In this document: in pieces, positions 43,723 to 52,733 of the stretch
Numbering within the stretch: position 1 is the first letter of the stretch
Layout: each line of letters opens with the position of its first letter
From: Chitinivorax sp. B
GTDB taxonomy: Bacteria > Pseudomonadota > Gammaproteobacteria > Burkholderiales > SCOH01
Length of the DNA stretch: 64,000 bases
Direction of reading: 5' to 3'
Assembly (NCBI RefSeq): GCF_005503445.1
Contig: NZ_SCOH01000007.1
Location: 62,001 to 126,000 of the forward strand
The notes under the pieces: model-generated
Databases searched by the model: none
What the model saw: the letters and a program-made list of their open reading frames with translations, nothing else
Told to the model about the DNA's origin: nothing
Made by a program: the position numbers and the translations under genes

Positions 43723-45681
43723 TCAAACAACATCCCGATAATGGGTATGCCATGCTTGGAACGCTAAGACATCCCACAATAGATATTGCCAGTTGCGTTC
43801 ACCCGATTGATGTTCTTGCCATGCCTTTCTGACTAGTTCAGCATTGAAAAAACCATCTGCTCGGAGTTTAGTTTCATCCAATAATTCCTCACCCCAAGCT
43901 CGAAGCGAGCCCCTTAACCAGTGGTCAATTGGAATACCGAAGCCCATTTTGGGACGCTCGATGAGTGTACGCGGAACATAGCGGTACAGCACTTGGCGGA
44001 GTGGCCATTTTGACTGCCCTTCCCGCCTTAAAATAGCAGTTGGCAATGTCCATGCGAACTCTACAATACGATGATCTAGCAGAGGAACTCTGGATTCCAA
44101 GCTTACACCCATGGAGGCGCGGTCAACTTTTACAAGGATGTCATCAGGAAGATAACTCATTAGATCAAGGTACATCATGCGATGTACAAAGTCCGGCAAT
44201 GCTGGGCCATTTTCAAGCCCTGTCAACATTGTTGGTGGTTCAATGGCGCCCGGAACGATTTTGCTCGGATCCTGCCAATGTGAAACCAATTGCCGATAAA
44301 CATCGTCTTCGCTTCTTAATGCAAGCACACTAGCCAATTTGTGTAGCTTATCGCCAGGATTCTTAAAACGATATCTAGATGGAGCCAGTTTAAGAGGAAG
44401 GGCCAACGCGCTGTCCCATACACTAGGCTTCACTGCATGAATGGCTGCGGCGCCAGCGGAACGTATAGTTCGAGGTAGCATTGACAGGCGGCCCCACAGT
44501 TGTTCCGAAATGGCATAGCGTGAGTAACCTGAAAAAAGTTCATCACCTCCATCACCAGATAGAGAAACAGTGACATCCTGACGTGCTAGTTTTGAAACGA
44601 GAAATGTTGGAATTTGTGAAGAATCAGAAAAAGGTTCGCTATACAACTTGGGAAGTTGTGGAATAACATCAAGCGCTTCTTTGGGGGACACATACAGCTC
44701 TGTGTGAGCTGTTCCCAAATGTGTAGCTACAGCCTTGGCATGTACTGCCTCGTTGTACCCTTCTTCATTAAAGCCTATAGAAAATGTACGAACTGGCTGA
44801 GTACTCATTGATTGCATCAGCGCGACGACTGTAGACGAATCAACCCCTCCCGACAGGAATGCTCCTAGTGGGACATCTGCCATCATTTGTCCAGATAAAG
44901 ATTGGCGCAGTAAATACTCTAACCTATCCACCACTTCTTCGGGTGAACCCTGAAATGTCGATGCTTGTCCTGTCGCCGCAATTGACGCAGCATCCCAGTA
45001 ACATTCAATTTTGGATTCTCTACTGCCACAGGTCAAAGTCAGCATGTGTCCTGGGCGCAATTTAGAGACGTTCCGGAAAATTGAGTAGGGGGCAGGTATA
45101 TAGTTGTGGCGCATCATAAGCGCCAAAGCATCCCGATTGATATCACCCTTCCAATGAGGATGCTGATATAGCGCAGCCATCTCGGAGGCAAATACCAAAG
45201 TATTACCTAACCAACCATAGTAGAGTGGTTTCTCGCCCAAGCGATCTCGGGCCATGAATAAGGTACGGCTCTCACGGTGCCATAGAGCAAAAGCAAACAT
45301 GCCAACACACTTTTTAAGAGCTTCATGCACCCCATAAAGTGAAATAGCGGCTAACAATACCTCGGTATCAGAATGCCCCCTCCAGCCATTTGACCAACCA
45401 TTTGCTTCAAGTTCTTTGCGTAGTAATTCGTGATTATAGATTTCACCATTGAATGCAATGACCCATCGGCCACAGCTTGATTCCATTGGTTGATGACCCA
45501 TGGGGGAAAGATCGACGATGGATAACCGGCGATGTCCCAGTGCAATGCCCTTTGGCAGATCCAACCAAATTCCCTGATCATCTGGACCTCTATGAGTAAT
45601 GGCGCTTGCCATACGAGATACCCATTGTTCTGCATCGGATGGAATTCCAGCCCAATCAATAAACCCTACGAAGCCGCACAT
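43723..45681 (-). CDS. asnB: Glutamine-hydrolysing asparagine synthase-like amidotransferase
   Basis: A 652-residue class II amidotransferase. The catalytic N-terminal Cys is at residue 2 (MCGFVGFIDW), followed by the glutaminase domain and the ATP-pyrophosphatase domain with LSGGVDSSTVVAL (PP-loop) and LSGDGGDELFSGY. In polysaccharide clusters such proteins often amidate a uronic-acid sugar rather than make asparagine (the WbpS type), which is the better reading here. It overlaps the polymerase gene upstream by 16 bp. Its base composition is intermediate between the AT-rich distal genes and the rest. Confidence 0.9.
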   Translation of the reverse strand: MCGFVGFIDWAGIPSDAEQWVSRMASAITHRGPDDQGIWLDLPKGIALGHRRLSIVDLSPMGHQPMESSCGRWVIAFNGEIYNHELLRKELEANGWSNGWRGHSDTEVLLAAISLYGVHEALKKCVGMFAFALWHRESRTLFMARDRLGEKPLYYGWLGNTLVFASEMAALYQHPHWKGDINRDALALMMRHNYIPAPYSIFRNVSKLRPGHMLTLTCGSRESKIECYWDAASIAATGQASTFQGSPEEVVDRLEYLLRQSLSGQMMADVPLGAFLSGGVDSSTVVALMQSMSTQPVRTFSIGFNEEGYNEAVHAKAVATHLGTAHTELYVSPKEALDVIPQLPKLYSEPFSDSSQIPTFLVSKLARQDVTVSLSGDGGDELFSGYSRYAISEQLWGRLSMLPRTIRSAGAAAIHAVKPSVWDSALALPLKLAPSRYRFKNPGDKLHKLASVLALRSEDDVYRQLVSHWQDPSKIVPGAIEPPTMLTGLENGPALPDFVHRMMYLDLMSYLPDDILVKVDRASMGVSLESRVPLLDHRIVEFAWTLPTAILRREGQSKWPLRQVLYRYVPRTLIERPKMGFGIPIDHWLRGSLRAWGEELLDETKLRADGFFNAELVRKAWQEHQSGERNWQYLLWDVLAFQAWHTHYRDVV

Positions 45682-47558
45682 TCTTTATGTCCTTCTAAAA
45701 CAAAACTGTGTCGTGCTGCCCAGTACCATACCGCAGACCATATAAATAAGATAGTAACCATTAATATTAATAATGGATGTATGGTCATGTTGGCCTGTAA
45801 TTGATATTTTCTGTTGTTATGAATTGGAGATGAATTGTCTGTCGTGGAAAAGACGATTCCTCTATCTTCGTATAAGCATTTTCCATTACCTTGAAATACA
45901 ATTTCCTCAATTTTTGAATTGCATGAAATCATTGAATGACTATTCTCGAATAGCTTTACTCCGTATTGATTGTTTATGGTATTGGTTCTTGAGTCTTCAA
46001 TTCTAATAGCGCCGGAGAATTTGTGTTGAGGTATTCCAAAGTAATATGTATTTCCCATGTGTAAGCTAATGTCTTTCGTATTTATATCAAAATTTAATGG
46101 TTTTTCTGATATATTTCCAATATTGAAAGTAATAATTGAAGTCAATAGCAATGGAATTATGGCGACAAGAAGAATTACTCTCTCTTTCTGATGGTGGGCT
46201 ATTTGAATTTTCAATGAAAAGCTATTTGAAATAGCACCAGAGATAACTATGACAATAGCAGCAACAGAAGGCACGCTAAGTAATATGTCATGAGAAAAGA
46301 AAGATGCACCTAAAATTGCAACAGCAGAAGGGATGCATGATTTGCTATTTGAGATAAGCACAAGAAATATAACAAGGCTCGGTATTATTATCCAGCCCAG
46401 ATGTCCAAAGGCAACGGCAAATAAGACAAAGCTATTATGTGGGCCAAGTTTAAATGCCTTTTCCAAGCCCATGCCAAATGAAGGGGCAGATTTGTATGCG
46501 TCCAGTGATTGCTTTAGGAGCATTGCACGTGCTACTGCGGAATTAGTGTGCTCGATATCATTAAGTGTGGGATTGGTAACTGTTTCTGGCTTAGTTGGTA
46601 GTATTCGAACATTGTCATTGGGGCTACTAACGGGAATCTCCGCTTTAAGTCTTGATTCTTCTGAAGGTGATAATGTATTTTCCTTATTCTCATGCCACAT
46701 AGCATTTGCGGAAATTAGTCCTTGTAAGGCATTTTTTGTGGCTACGCCAAAAGATTTATTGTTCGCATAGGCAAACGTTATTGTAATAAGAACAAATATA
46801 AAAGAGAGAATAGCTGGTTTCAGGCCTTCTCTAATTTCCTTTATTTTCGACCTATTAATTGTTATCATTCCTGACAATAATGCAAGAAGGCCGATAATCA
46901 TTGTAGTTCGAGATAGTGTTACATATATTGCGCCGGAGGTAAGTAGAATAACAGCAGCTCGCCATTTCAATTTAACTGACCAGATTGATCCAGCTATCCC
47001 AATTAGTAATGATATGGCTGCTATATTTGGATTTATAAAAATTGACGCAGCTCTTCCTGTTGTGCTAGTAAAACCATCGAGAAAGCATGCGTCCAAAAGG
47101 CAGTAAATAGACATTAAGCAAACTAATGCAATAGCATATTGAGCTACTAGGCGCACACCAACTGCACAAGATATAACTGTAAAGGTAAATATTGATGCAA
47201 TTCCGACTATGTAATTTTTAGAAATAGAGTCAATTGGCGACGAATTTAGAAAAATGGGAAGTATTAAAATTAGGCTTAAAATCAATAGATTCAATGCAAT
47301 TCTTCTTATCTCTTGATTGTAGATAACGAAAAAAATTGAAAGAAAAGCACTGGCTCCATATGTAAAATAAATAATGGATGAAATTGATTTTGGAGTTGAT
47401 TGTAATTGAGAGCTAATATAGGTCAGTAATCCTGTTTGAAATAGAAATAAATAAATTGTTAGTAAGGCAATGCCGAATCTTTCTGTTAGATGTCCTGGCA
47501 AAATTACTTTATTTATATTAGCTATTTTCATGACGAGGGCTTTGATATAGGTTTTCAT
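45666..47558 (-). CDS. O-antigen polymerase/ligase-like membrane protein (Wzy or WaaL family)
   Basis: About 630 residues (621 if it starts at the second Met, 47531). It has at least ten hydrophobic helices, then a large non-membrane region near residues 250-330 and another before the last helix near 600. The SRTT and GLEKAFKLGPHNSFV motifs, in a periplasmic loop, are typical of Wzy_C/O-antigen ligase proteins. It probably polymerises the repeat units made by this locus, or attaches them. The gene is notably AT-rich. It overlaps the glycosyltransferase gene upstream and asnB downstream. Confidence 0.85.
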   Translation of the reverse strand: MKTYIKALVMKIANINKVILPGHLTERFGIALLTIYLFLFQTGLLTYISSQLQSTPKSISSIIYFTYGASAFLSIFFVIYNQEIRRIALNLLILSLILILPIFLNSSPIDSISKNYIVGIASIFTFTVISCAVGVRLVAQYAIALVCLMSIYCLLDACFLDGFTSTTGRAASIFINPNIAAISLLIGIAGSIWSVKLKWRAAVILLTSGAIYVTLSRTTMIIGLLALLSGMITINRSKIKEIREGLKPAILSFIFVLITITFAYANNKSFGVATKNALQGLISANAMWHENKENTLSPSEESRLKAEIPVSSPNDNVRILPTKPETVTNPTLNDIEHTNSAVARAMLLKQSLDAYKSAPSFGMGLEKAFKLGPHNSFVLFAVAFGHLGWIIIPSLVIFLVLISNSKSCIPSAVAILGASFFSHDILLSVPSVAAIVIVISGAISNSFSLKIQIAHHQKERVILLVAIIPLLLTSIITFNIGNISEKPLNFDINTKDISLHMGNTYYFGIPQHKFSGAIRIEDSRTNTINNQYGVKLFENSHSMISCNSKIEEIVFQGNGKCLYEDRGIVFSTTDNSSPIHNNRKYQLQANMTIHPLLILMVTILFIWSAVWYWAARHSFVLEGHKECAAS

Positions 47559-48678
47559 GACTGTTCACCATTTCCGCAACTGAGAATCTACTAATGACTA
47601 GTTCAGTGCGTTTTCTTGATGAGATAGATGGTAAACATTCTTCGCCAAGAATTTTTCTAATTCCATTTGCAAGCTCTATCGGATTTTTGGGTAAAACTAA
47701 TTCACAACCTGGCATTCCATACAATACTTCAACATTCCCACCAACCGACGTTGCAACAATTGGTAAACCAGCAGCCAATTTTTCTAACAAAGCATTTGAA
47801 CATCCTTCTTCATGTGAAGCCATAATGCCGATATCCATGGCGCAGAGAAGTATATTTACATCATTTCGACGCCCCATGTAGGTTATTGCCTTGTCTACCG
47901 AATGCATATGCGCAAATTTCTTTAGCTCACAAAGTATTCCACGATCCTCCCCTATTAAGTATAAGTGAACATTGGGGTTGGTTTTGTATATTATTGAAAA
48001 AGCTTCTATTAAATCTTGATGCCCCTTGTATGGAATAAGGTTTGCTACAGAAACTAATGCGATCTGATCATCTACAATGCCTAAATTATTTCTAATCTCA
48101 TTTCGCTTTGGGCATTCGACGTTATTTCCAGAGAAATGCAAGCCGTTATATATAAGTCTAATTTTTCCGGGATTTACTTTATCTCGAGATATGGTGTCGT
48201 CGACCACCGCTTGTGAATTTGCAGTAATTGAGGTGGAGCATATATTTGCAATTCGATCACACCATTTCCACCATGGATGCCGATCTTGATGAGTTCCTAA
48301 AGCGCGGCGAGATGTGATAACTGTCTTGACTCCAAGTAATCGCCCTGTAAGAGCTCCCATAAAATTTGTCAGTGGTAGAAACGCATGCAGTGCATGTGGT
48401 CTTAACGTGAGTGTAAGCCAAAACAACCGCCACTCTGCACGTAGTAATGAGAAAACCTTTTTCCAGCGTGAAGCCTGGGAATTATAACCACCTGTATGGA
48501 TTTGAACCCCGGCGGCCATCAATAAAGCTTTTAAGGGGCCGTCATCTTCTAAAGAGAAAAGATGAGCCTCTCGACCTCGCTTAATCAGCTCACTTGATAG
48601 CATTAACAATTGGTTTTCAGCACCACCTATGTTTAATGAACCAATAACGTAAAGAACCTTAAGAGGAGATGCACTCAT
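47518..48678 (-). CDS. Glycosyltransferase (GT4 family)
   Basis: A 386-residue GT-B protein. VLYVIGSLNIGGAENQLLML is the typical N-terminal start, and the C-terminal binding region reads MASHEEGCSNALLEKLAAGL, the E-x7-E family motif, with PIVATSVGGNVEVL. It likely adds a sugar to the lipid-linked repeat unit. Stop and start positions place it 21 bp after the next glycosyltransferase and overlapping the polymerase gene. Donor and linkage unknown. AT-rich. Confidence 0.92.
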   Translation of the reverse strand: MSASPLKVLYVIGSLNIGGAENQLLMLSSELIKRGREAHLFSLEDDGPLKALLMAAGVQIHTGGYNSQASRWKKVFSLLRAEWRLFWLTLTLRPHALHAFLPLTNFMGALTGRLLGVKTVITSRRALGTHQDRHPWWKWCDRIANICSTSITANSQAVVDDTISRDKVNPGKIRLIYNGLHFSGNNVECPKRNEIRNNLGIVDDQIALVSVANLIPYKGHQDLIEAFSIIYKTNPNVHLYLIGEDRGILCELKKFAHMHSVDKAITYMGRRNDVNILLCAMDIGIMASHEEGCSNALLEKLAAGLPIVATSVGGNVEVLYGMPGCELVLPKNPIELANGIRKILGEECLPSISSRKRTELVISRFSVAEMVNSHENLYQSPRHENS

Positions 48679-48699
48679 TTGGGTATATCCGGAATATGT

Positions 48700-49857
48700 T
48701 TAGCGTGCGGATTCATTTTTTCGTTCTGCAATGACATTTGCACAGACTCTTTGCCATTGAGTGTAAATCCTATCAGATGAAAACCGCTCTGCAACTAGTT
48801 TGGCTTCTTTGCCTAAGCGTTCTCGCTTTTTCTGATCATTGGCAAGTAGTTTTAACGCATTACTCAAGGCGAGTATGTCACCATTGGGTATGAGCAATCC
48901 ATCTGTTTCATGACGGATAATATCTGCAGGCCCACTATTACAATCGAATGCAATACTTGCAAGCCCACATTGCATTGCTTCCAGAAGAACATTTGGAAAG
49001 CCCTCATAGCGAGAGCTTAGTACAAAGATGTCCCCATTCTGTAACCAGGACTCAGGATCGGTCTGGGCTCCAGGGAGTTTAATATTTTTATTCAAATTTA
49101 ACTGCTTTATGAGTAATTCAAGCGAGCTACGTTCTTCACCTTCACCTAAAATTACAAGCGACCAGCCTTGTAGAGCTAAGTCCGTGTTAGCAAACGCACT
49201 AATTAAAAGGTCAAATCCCTTTTGAGGAGACAGCCGGCCTACCCCAAGGATTATGTTACCTGGCGGCATATTGAGTGGGCGTTGGCTGCGGGAAACAAAA
49301 GATGGTCTCACCGCGTTCGGTATGATATGTACCTTTTGAGAGGGATACCAATCCTTGGCCCATTCTGCAGCACTTGTTGTTTGAACTATCAGCCGATCTG
49401 CAAGTTGGTAACTGAGTCTGCGCAGAATATCCCAACTCTTACCAACTCTATGATGTCTAGGATCAATGCGTTCCGAAATAATTATTGGTATTTTGGTGAA
49501 GATAAGAGAAAGTAAAACACGAATATTTGTAAGGTCAATGAAGCTTATTACAATATTAGGGGATTGTAATGTTACTTCGCGGCGTATCATTCTTAGTCGT
49601 TGCAGAGAACTAACGATGCTGGTCAATTTGTTATTTGACGGCCACATTATATTTAGTCGAATTCGGGAGACGGAACTTGATAACTTATATCTATCTTCCC
49701 GCTCTCCTTCAAGTGTGACTAGCGTGACACGTATTCCTTGAGCTACTAGGAATTCAGCAAGGTCTACCATTACTCGTTCAGCCCCTCCACCACCTAGGCT
49801 TGAAATAATCAACATAATGTGAAGTGGGGTTACTGGGCTGTATTGAGTTGTATCCAT
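48700..49857 (-). CDS. Glycosyltransferase (GT4 family)
   Basis: A 385-residue GT-B protein. LIISSLGGGGAERVMVDLAE is the GT4 N-terminal motif; VLSSRYEGFPNVLLEAMQCG with the E-x7-E pattern and DIIRHETDGLLIPNGD form the donor-binding region. It resembles enzymes that add GalNAc or related sugars in polysaccharide synthesis. Its start lies within the end of the flippase gene (28-bp overlap). AT-rich. Confidence 0.92.
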   Translation of the reverse strand: MDTTQYSPVTPLHIMLIISSLGGGGAERVMVDLAEFLVAQGIRVTLVTLEGEREDRYKLSSSVSRIRLNIMWPSNNKLTSIVSSLQRLRMIRREVTLQSPNIVISFIDLTNIRVLLSLIFTKIPIIISERIDPRHHRVGKSWDILRRLSYQLADRLIVQTTSAAEWAKDWYPSQKVHIIPNAVRPSFVSRSQRPLNMPPGNIILGVGRLSPQKGFDLLISAFANTDLALQGWSLVILGEGEERSSLELLIKQLNLNKNIKLPGAQTDPESWLQNGDIFVLSSRYEGFPNVLLEAMQCGLASIAFDCNSGPADIIRHETDGLLIPNGDILALSNALKLLANDQKKRERLGKEAKLVAERFSSDRIYTQWQRVCANVIAERKNESAR

Positions 49858-51323
49858 TCAGTTGCCTTTAATAGCCTACATGCAAGTATAAATAGAAATA
49901 AGAACGTTGTTACTCGAATGACAAATGCTATGAGTGTATCGGTATTGGTTAGTAATTGCCGTAGTATTAATTCTGAAGTTATTGCAGGTGCAATAATTAA
50001 GAAGCATTTTGTAATGGCATTAATGCTCTGTGGTGGGATGCCTGACGTTGAAAAAAACTTTTTGAAATTGAAAGTAAAGAAGGTTAGTACGAATATTTGT
50101 GCAATTAAGGGTGAGAGTACTATGTTGGTTATACTGGATGTACTGGCGCCTGCAAAACACATTAGACTAGTGAAGATTAGCGAGATAAGCGATGAAATTG
50201 AAAGTAAATGTGGTCGCTGCATTGCTTGAAACAGCTTTGCATAGAAAGTTGCTAATGCAAATGGGAAGAGTGAGAGAGTTAAAAGAGTCCATGCCTGCCA
50301 AACGCTATTACTTAATGTCTGATCGAATTTGCCACGACTAAATAGCGTGCTGACAGTTGACTCACCTAAAAACACAACACCACTTAGTATAAATAAACAT
50401 ACAAGCAGTGTGGCTCGACTGATTTTCCAGAATAGTCTGACGATCTCATCATGCTGTTTTGTAGAAAGTAAGCTTGCCAAGTGTGGTAGTAGTACCGTAC
50501 TAATCCCAATTATTAAAATCTGAGTTAGTGCACTATGTAGCCTGGATGCATATCCATAAACTGCAACGGCACCCTCTCCAAGCCTTGAGCATGCAATTTG
50601 AATGAGAACAATCGTTCCATTTGAAAGAACAACTGAGGGCAGAGTTGGAATGGCGAGTTTAAGCGTAGCTTTGACTTCTTCTATTACACCCTTGGGTAGT
50701 AACAGAATTGCTAAACCAATTCTGTTGTATGCGTAAAGCATAAAGAGGAGTTGGGTTATCCAGCCAAGTATTAGCGTTATCAGCAGCGTGTTAAGGTTGT
50801 GTAGTGGCCATAACCAAAGCGCAAGCGCGGATACTATAGCATTGAGGACAGGGGCGGCAGCGGCGGCACCAAAGCGATTATGGCAATTTAAGACTAAGCC
50901 TAGGAAGTCAGAAAGTACGGTTGGAACCAAAGACCAAATTGCAATAGAAAGTGCAATATCAATCATTGGTTTACGCGGATCACCGCTGATTGGTACCAGA
51001 ATATCGGTCAGTTGTGCCTTTGCGATAAAAATGACAATTGACAGTAATATGGCAATTATCAAAACAACTTGGCCAATTGCTACCCGAAATGTATTGGCAA
51101 ATTCTGGATTTTCGTGATTTAACGCTATGTAGCGACCAACAAAACCTGATTGCAACCATCCGCTGATGACCCCAGACAGTAGTGTGGGTGCGGCAAGTGC
51201 AAGGTTATATGCGTCAACTTCACCGGATGCGCCAAAAAAATAAGCAATAAGAGCGGTACGCAAAAATGCAAATACCTGCGCAATAATTGTAAAAAGCGAA
51301 ACAATTCTGGCATTGCTCAGCAT
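49830..51323 (-). CDS. MurJ/MviN-like lipid-linked oligosaccharide flippase
   Basis: A 497-residue protein with about 13-14 hydrophobic helices. MurJ-type sequence is seen in FLRTALIAYFFGASGEVDAY at the N-terminus, LFSRGKFDQ near the middle and the fold throughout. In this locus it should move the undecaprenyl-linked repeat unit across the membrane, a role usually taken by Wzx. MurJ-type flippases within such clusters are known but less common. Alternatively it is a duplicate MurJ. It is the first gene of the nine-gene operon and among the most AT-rich. Confidence 0.88.
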   Translation of the reverse strand: MLSNARIVSLFTIIAQVFAFLRTALIAYFFGASGEVDAYNLALAAPTLLSGVISGWLQSGFVGRYIALNHENPEFANTFRVAIGQVVLIIAILLSIVIFIAKAQLTDILVPISGDPRKPMIDIALSIAIWSLVPTVLSDFLGLVLNCHNRFGAAAAAPVLNAIVSALALWLWPLHNLNTLLITLILGWITQLLFMLYAYNRIGLAILLLPKGVIEEVKATLKLAIPTLPSVVLSNGTIVLIQIACSRLGEGAVAVYGYASRLHSALTQILIIGISTVLLPHLASLLSTKQHDEIVRLFWKISRATLLVCLFILSGVVFLGESTVSTLFSRGKFDQTLSNSVWQAWTLLTLSLFPFALATFYAKLFQAMQRPHLLSISSLISLIFTSLMCFAGASTSSITNIVLSPLIAQIFVLTFFTFNFKKFFSTSGIPPQSINAITKCFLIIAPAITSELILRQLLTNTDTLIAFVIRVTTFLFLFILACRLLKATEWIQLNTAQ

Positions 51324-51416
51324 TTGCTTTCCTGGTTGCGGCGATCATCCGGCAATTAGCTCATTTTCTGTCGAGCCTTAGATCATAGTGTTAAGATCGG
51401 TAGTCGTATTCTTGAA

Positions 51417-51435
51417 ATGAGAAATCGTTTCTCAT
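51417..51435. promoter_or_regulatory. Inverted repeat upstream of the polysaccharide operon
   Basis: ATGAGAAA-tcg-TTTCTCAT is a perfect 8-bp inverted repeat centred about 100 bases upstream of the flippase start codon. It is a candidate binding site for a regulator of the locus. Confidence 0.4.
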
Positions 51436-51604
51436 AAAACATAAGAAAATTTTGCTTTTAGGATTTCTTTGGAAATATTCTATGATGTTACTTTGTAAAT
51501 TCTACCATTCGATCAGTCTTGTAAACAATCATCGCTGTTAACGGTAACCGAGGCCGATAAATTCGAACTTAGCTCAAGAAACATTTATAACTGCAGAACG
51601 TGAA

Positions 51605-51627
51605 ACAGCCCACATTAAGTGGGCTGT
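51605..51627 (-). terminator. Hairpin downstream of tRNA-Phe
   Basis: ACAGCCCAC-attaa-GTGGGCTGT is a perfect 9-bp stem 8 bases past the CCA end of tRNA-Phe on the minus strand; the minus strand continues with TTTCACG. It is the likely terminator of the tRNA transcript. Confidence 0.7.
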
Positions 51628-51634
51628 AGTATTC

Positions 51635-51710
<76 letters not shown>

Positions 51711-51794
51711 TTCGAGAGGTCGCCATTAAATACTATGGGGCTGTTTGAGTCAAGCTGTTTTTACAAAATAGTGAAGAAAAATGGATGGGGTCGC

Positions 51795-52361
51795 CTAAGA
51801 AAACGTTTGTGCAGATGGATGGCGCCGTCGCATTTCGTTGAGCATGCCTTGAAATTGCTCGGAAATTTCATTTTTGATGAAAGCAAGTCCGATACCAGGA
51901 GGAATCCATGTGCTTGGGGTGCTGACCGAATGAAATGTGATATGTGTGCCGGTGTTGTCGTGACTTAATTGGGTGATGCCTGTCATGGCGCGTACGTTGC
52001 CGCTGATGCTTTTCGAGCGGATCTGGGTAATGGGTTTGAGTTCAATGTCTCGAGTCGATTCAAAACCAAAGCTGAGCAAGCCAAAGTGTGCGCGTCCTTT
52101 TTGTTGGACGCGTATTTGGTCGCCATATCGCTCCACAACATTGCTCTCCTGAACGTTGGGAACAAATTGAGCCATGTGTTCAAAATCGGTCAGCACAGCC
52201 CAGGCGGCGGCCTGGCTGACATCTGTCACCATTTCGCAATCCACGACGATGTCCTCCCCTTGCTTGGTCACATGTACCGTCACCGGGGATTGGGCGTTGG
52301 TGTCTGCGGTGACGGGGTTGATCAGTGTCAACACAAGCAAGGGCCAAGCCAAGTAGCGCAT
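51795..52361 (-). CDS. Secreted SRPBCC (START-like) domain protein
   Basis: A 188-residue protein with an N-terminal signal peptide (MRYLAWPLLVLTLINPVTA). The mature part has the SRPBCC helix-grip pattern: VDCEMVTDVSQAAAWAVLTD, FVPNVQESNVVER and a long C-terminal helix GIGLAFIKNEISEQFQG. Such proteins bind hydrophobic ligands such as lipids or polyketides. Periplasmic members are uncommon and uncharacterised. It stands alone with its own promoter. Confidence 0.85.
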   Translation of the reverse strand: MRYLAWPLLVLTLINPVTADTNAQSPVTVHVTKQGEDIVVDCEMVTDVSQAAAWAVLTDFEHMAQFVPNVQESNVVERYGDQIRVQQKGRAHFGLLSFGFESTRDIELKPITQIRSKSISGNVRAMTGITQLSHDNTGTHITFHSVSTPSTWIPPGIGLAFIKNEISEQFQGMLNEMRRRHPSAQTFS

Positions 52362-52733
52362 ACGTTCTCCTGAATTGTAGTGGGTTTATTTGTATGGCAT
52401 TTTAGCCTGGGTTGCATTCTTGTGAGAGCCAATATCATGCTGTGTTAACAAATACTTACAAAGATACTAAGACTGATATTTCGTAACGGGAGTTATTTTG
52501 TTGAGGGCGGGACTACGAGCTGGTTGTCTAGTGTCAATGGCCAATAGCCAATAGTTTTGACCCAATAGTGGCCATTAACATCTAGTTTACTTTGGATCGG
52601 AATCAGTCGATTTTGTCGGTGGTCTTGCTGGGTGTAGGGCAGGGTAACAGGATGCATAAGTACAGCGTATCTCAGTTATGGCCAAGTGCTACTGGAGGTT
52701 GTGTTCTTGATATCGTTATGCGGGATACCAGAC
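52362..52733. other. 372-bp intergenic region with CCAATAG repeats
   Basis: No gene is seen. Three CCAATAG units occur at 52541-52568, and AATGGCCA (52536-52543) with TGGCCATT (52569-52576) form a perfect 8-bp inverted repeat enclosing them. The latter half includes no obvious promoter consensus. This block lies upstream of the START-protein gene and downstream of priA. Confidence 0.4.
52536..52576. repeat. CCAATAG direct repeats inside an 8-bp inverted repeat
   Basis: AATGGCCA and TGGCCATT flank a 25-base spacer that holds two more CCAATAG copies, with a third overlapping the right arm. It may be a regulator-binding array for the downstream START-protein gene on the minus strand, or a small hairpin. 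Confidence 0.4.

Larger units (their letters stand above)
51324..51634. other. Promoter region of the polysaccharide operon
   Basis: This 311-bp stretch separates the polysaccharide operon from tRNA-Phe. It is AT-rich from 51410 to 51500 and must hold the operon promoter on the minus strand. It contains the inverted repeat at 51417-51435 and the hairpin at 51605-51627. I did not find an ops/JUMPstart element (GGCGGTAG) on the minus strand, and no open frame is worth calling. Confidence 0.5.

Noticed and set aside
51324-51634. ops/JUMPstart element upstream of the polysaccharide operon
   Set aside because: I looked for GGCGGTAG on the minus strand in the leader and did not find it.
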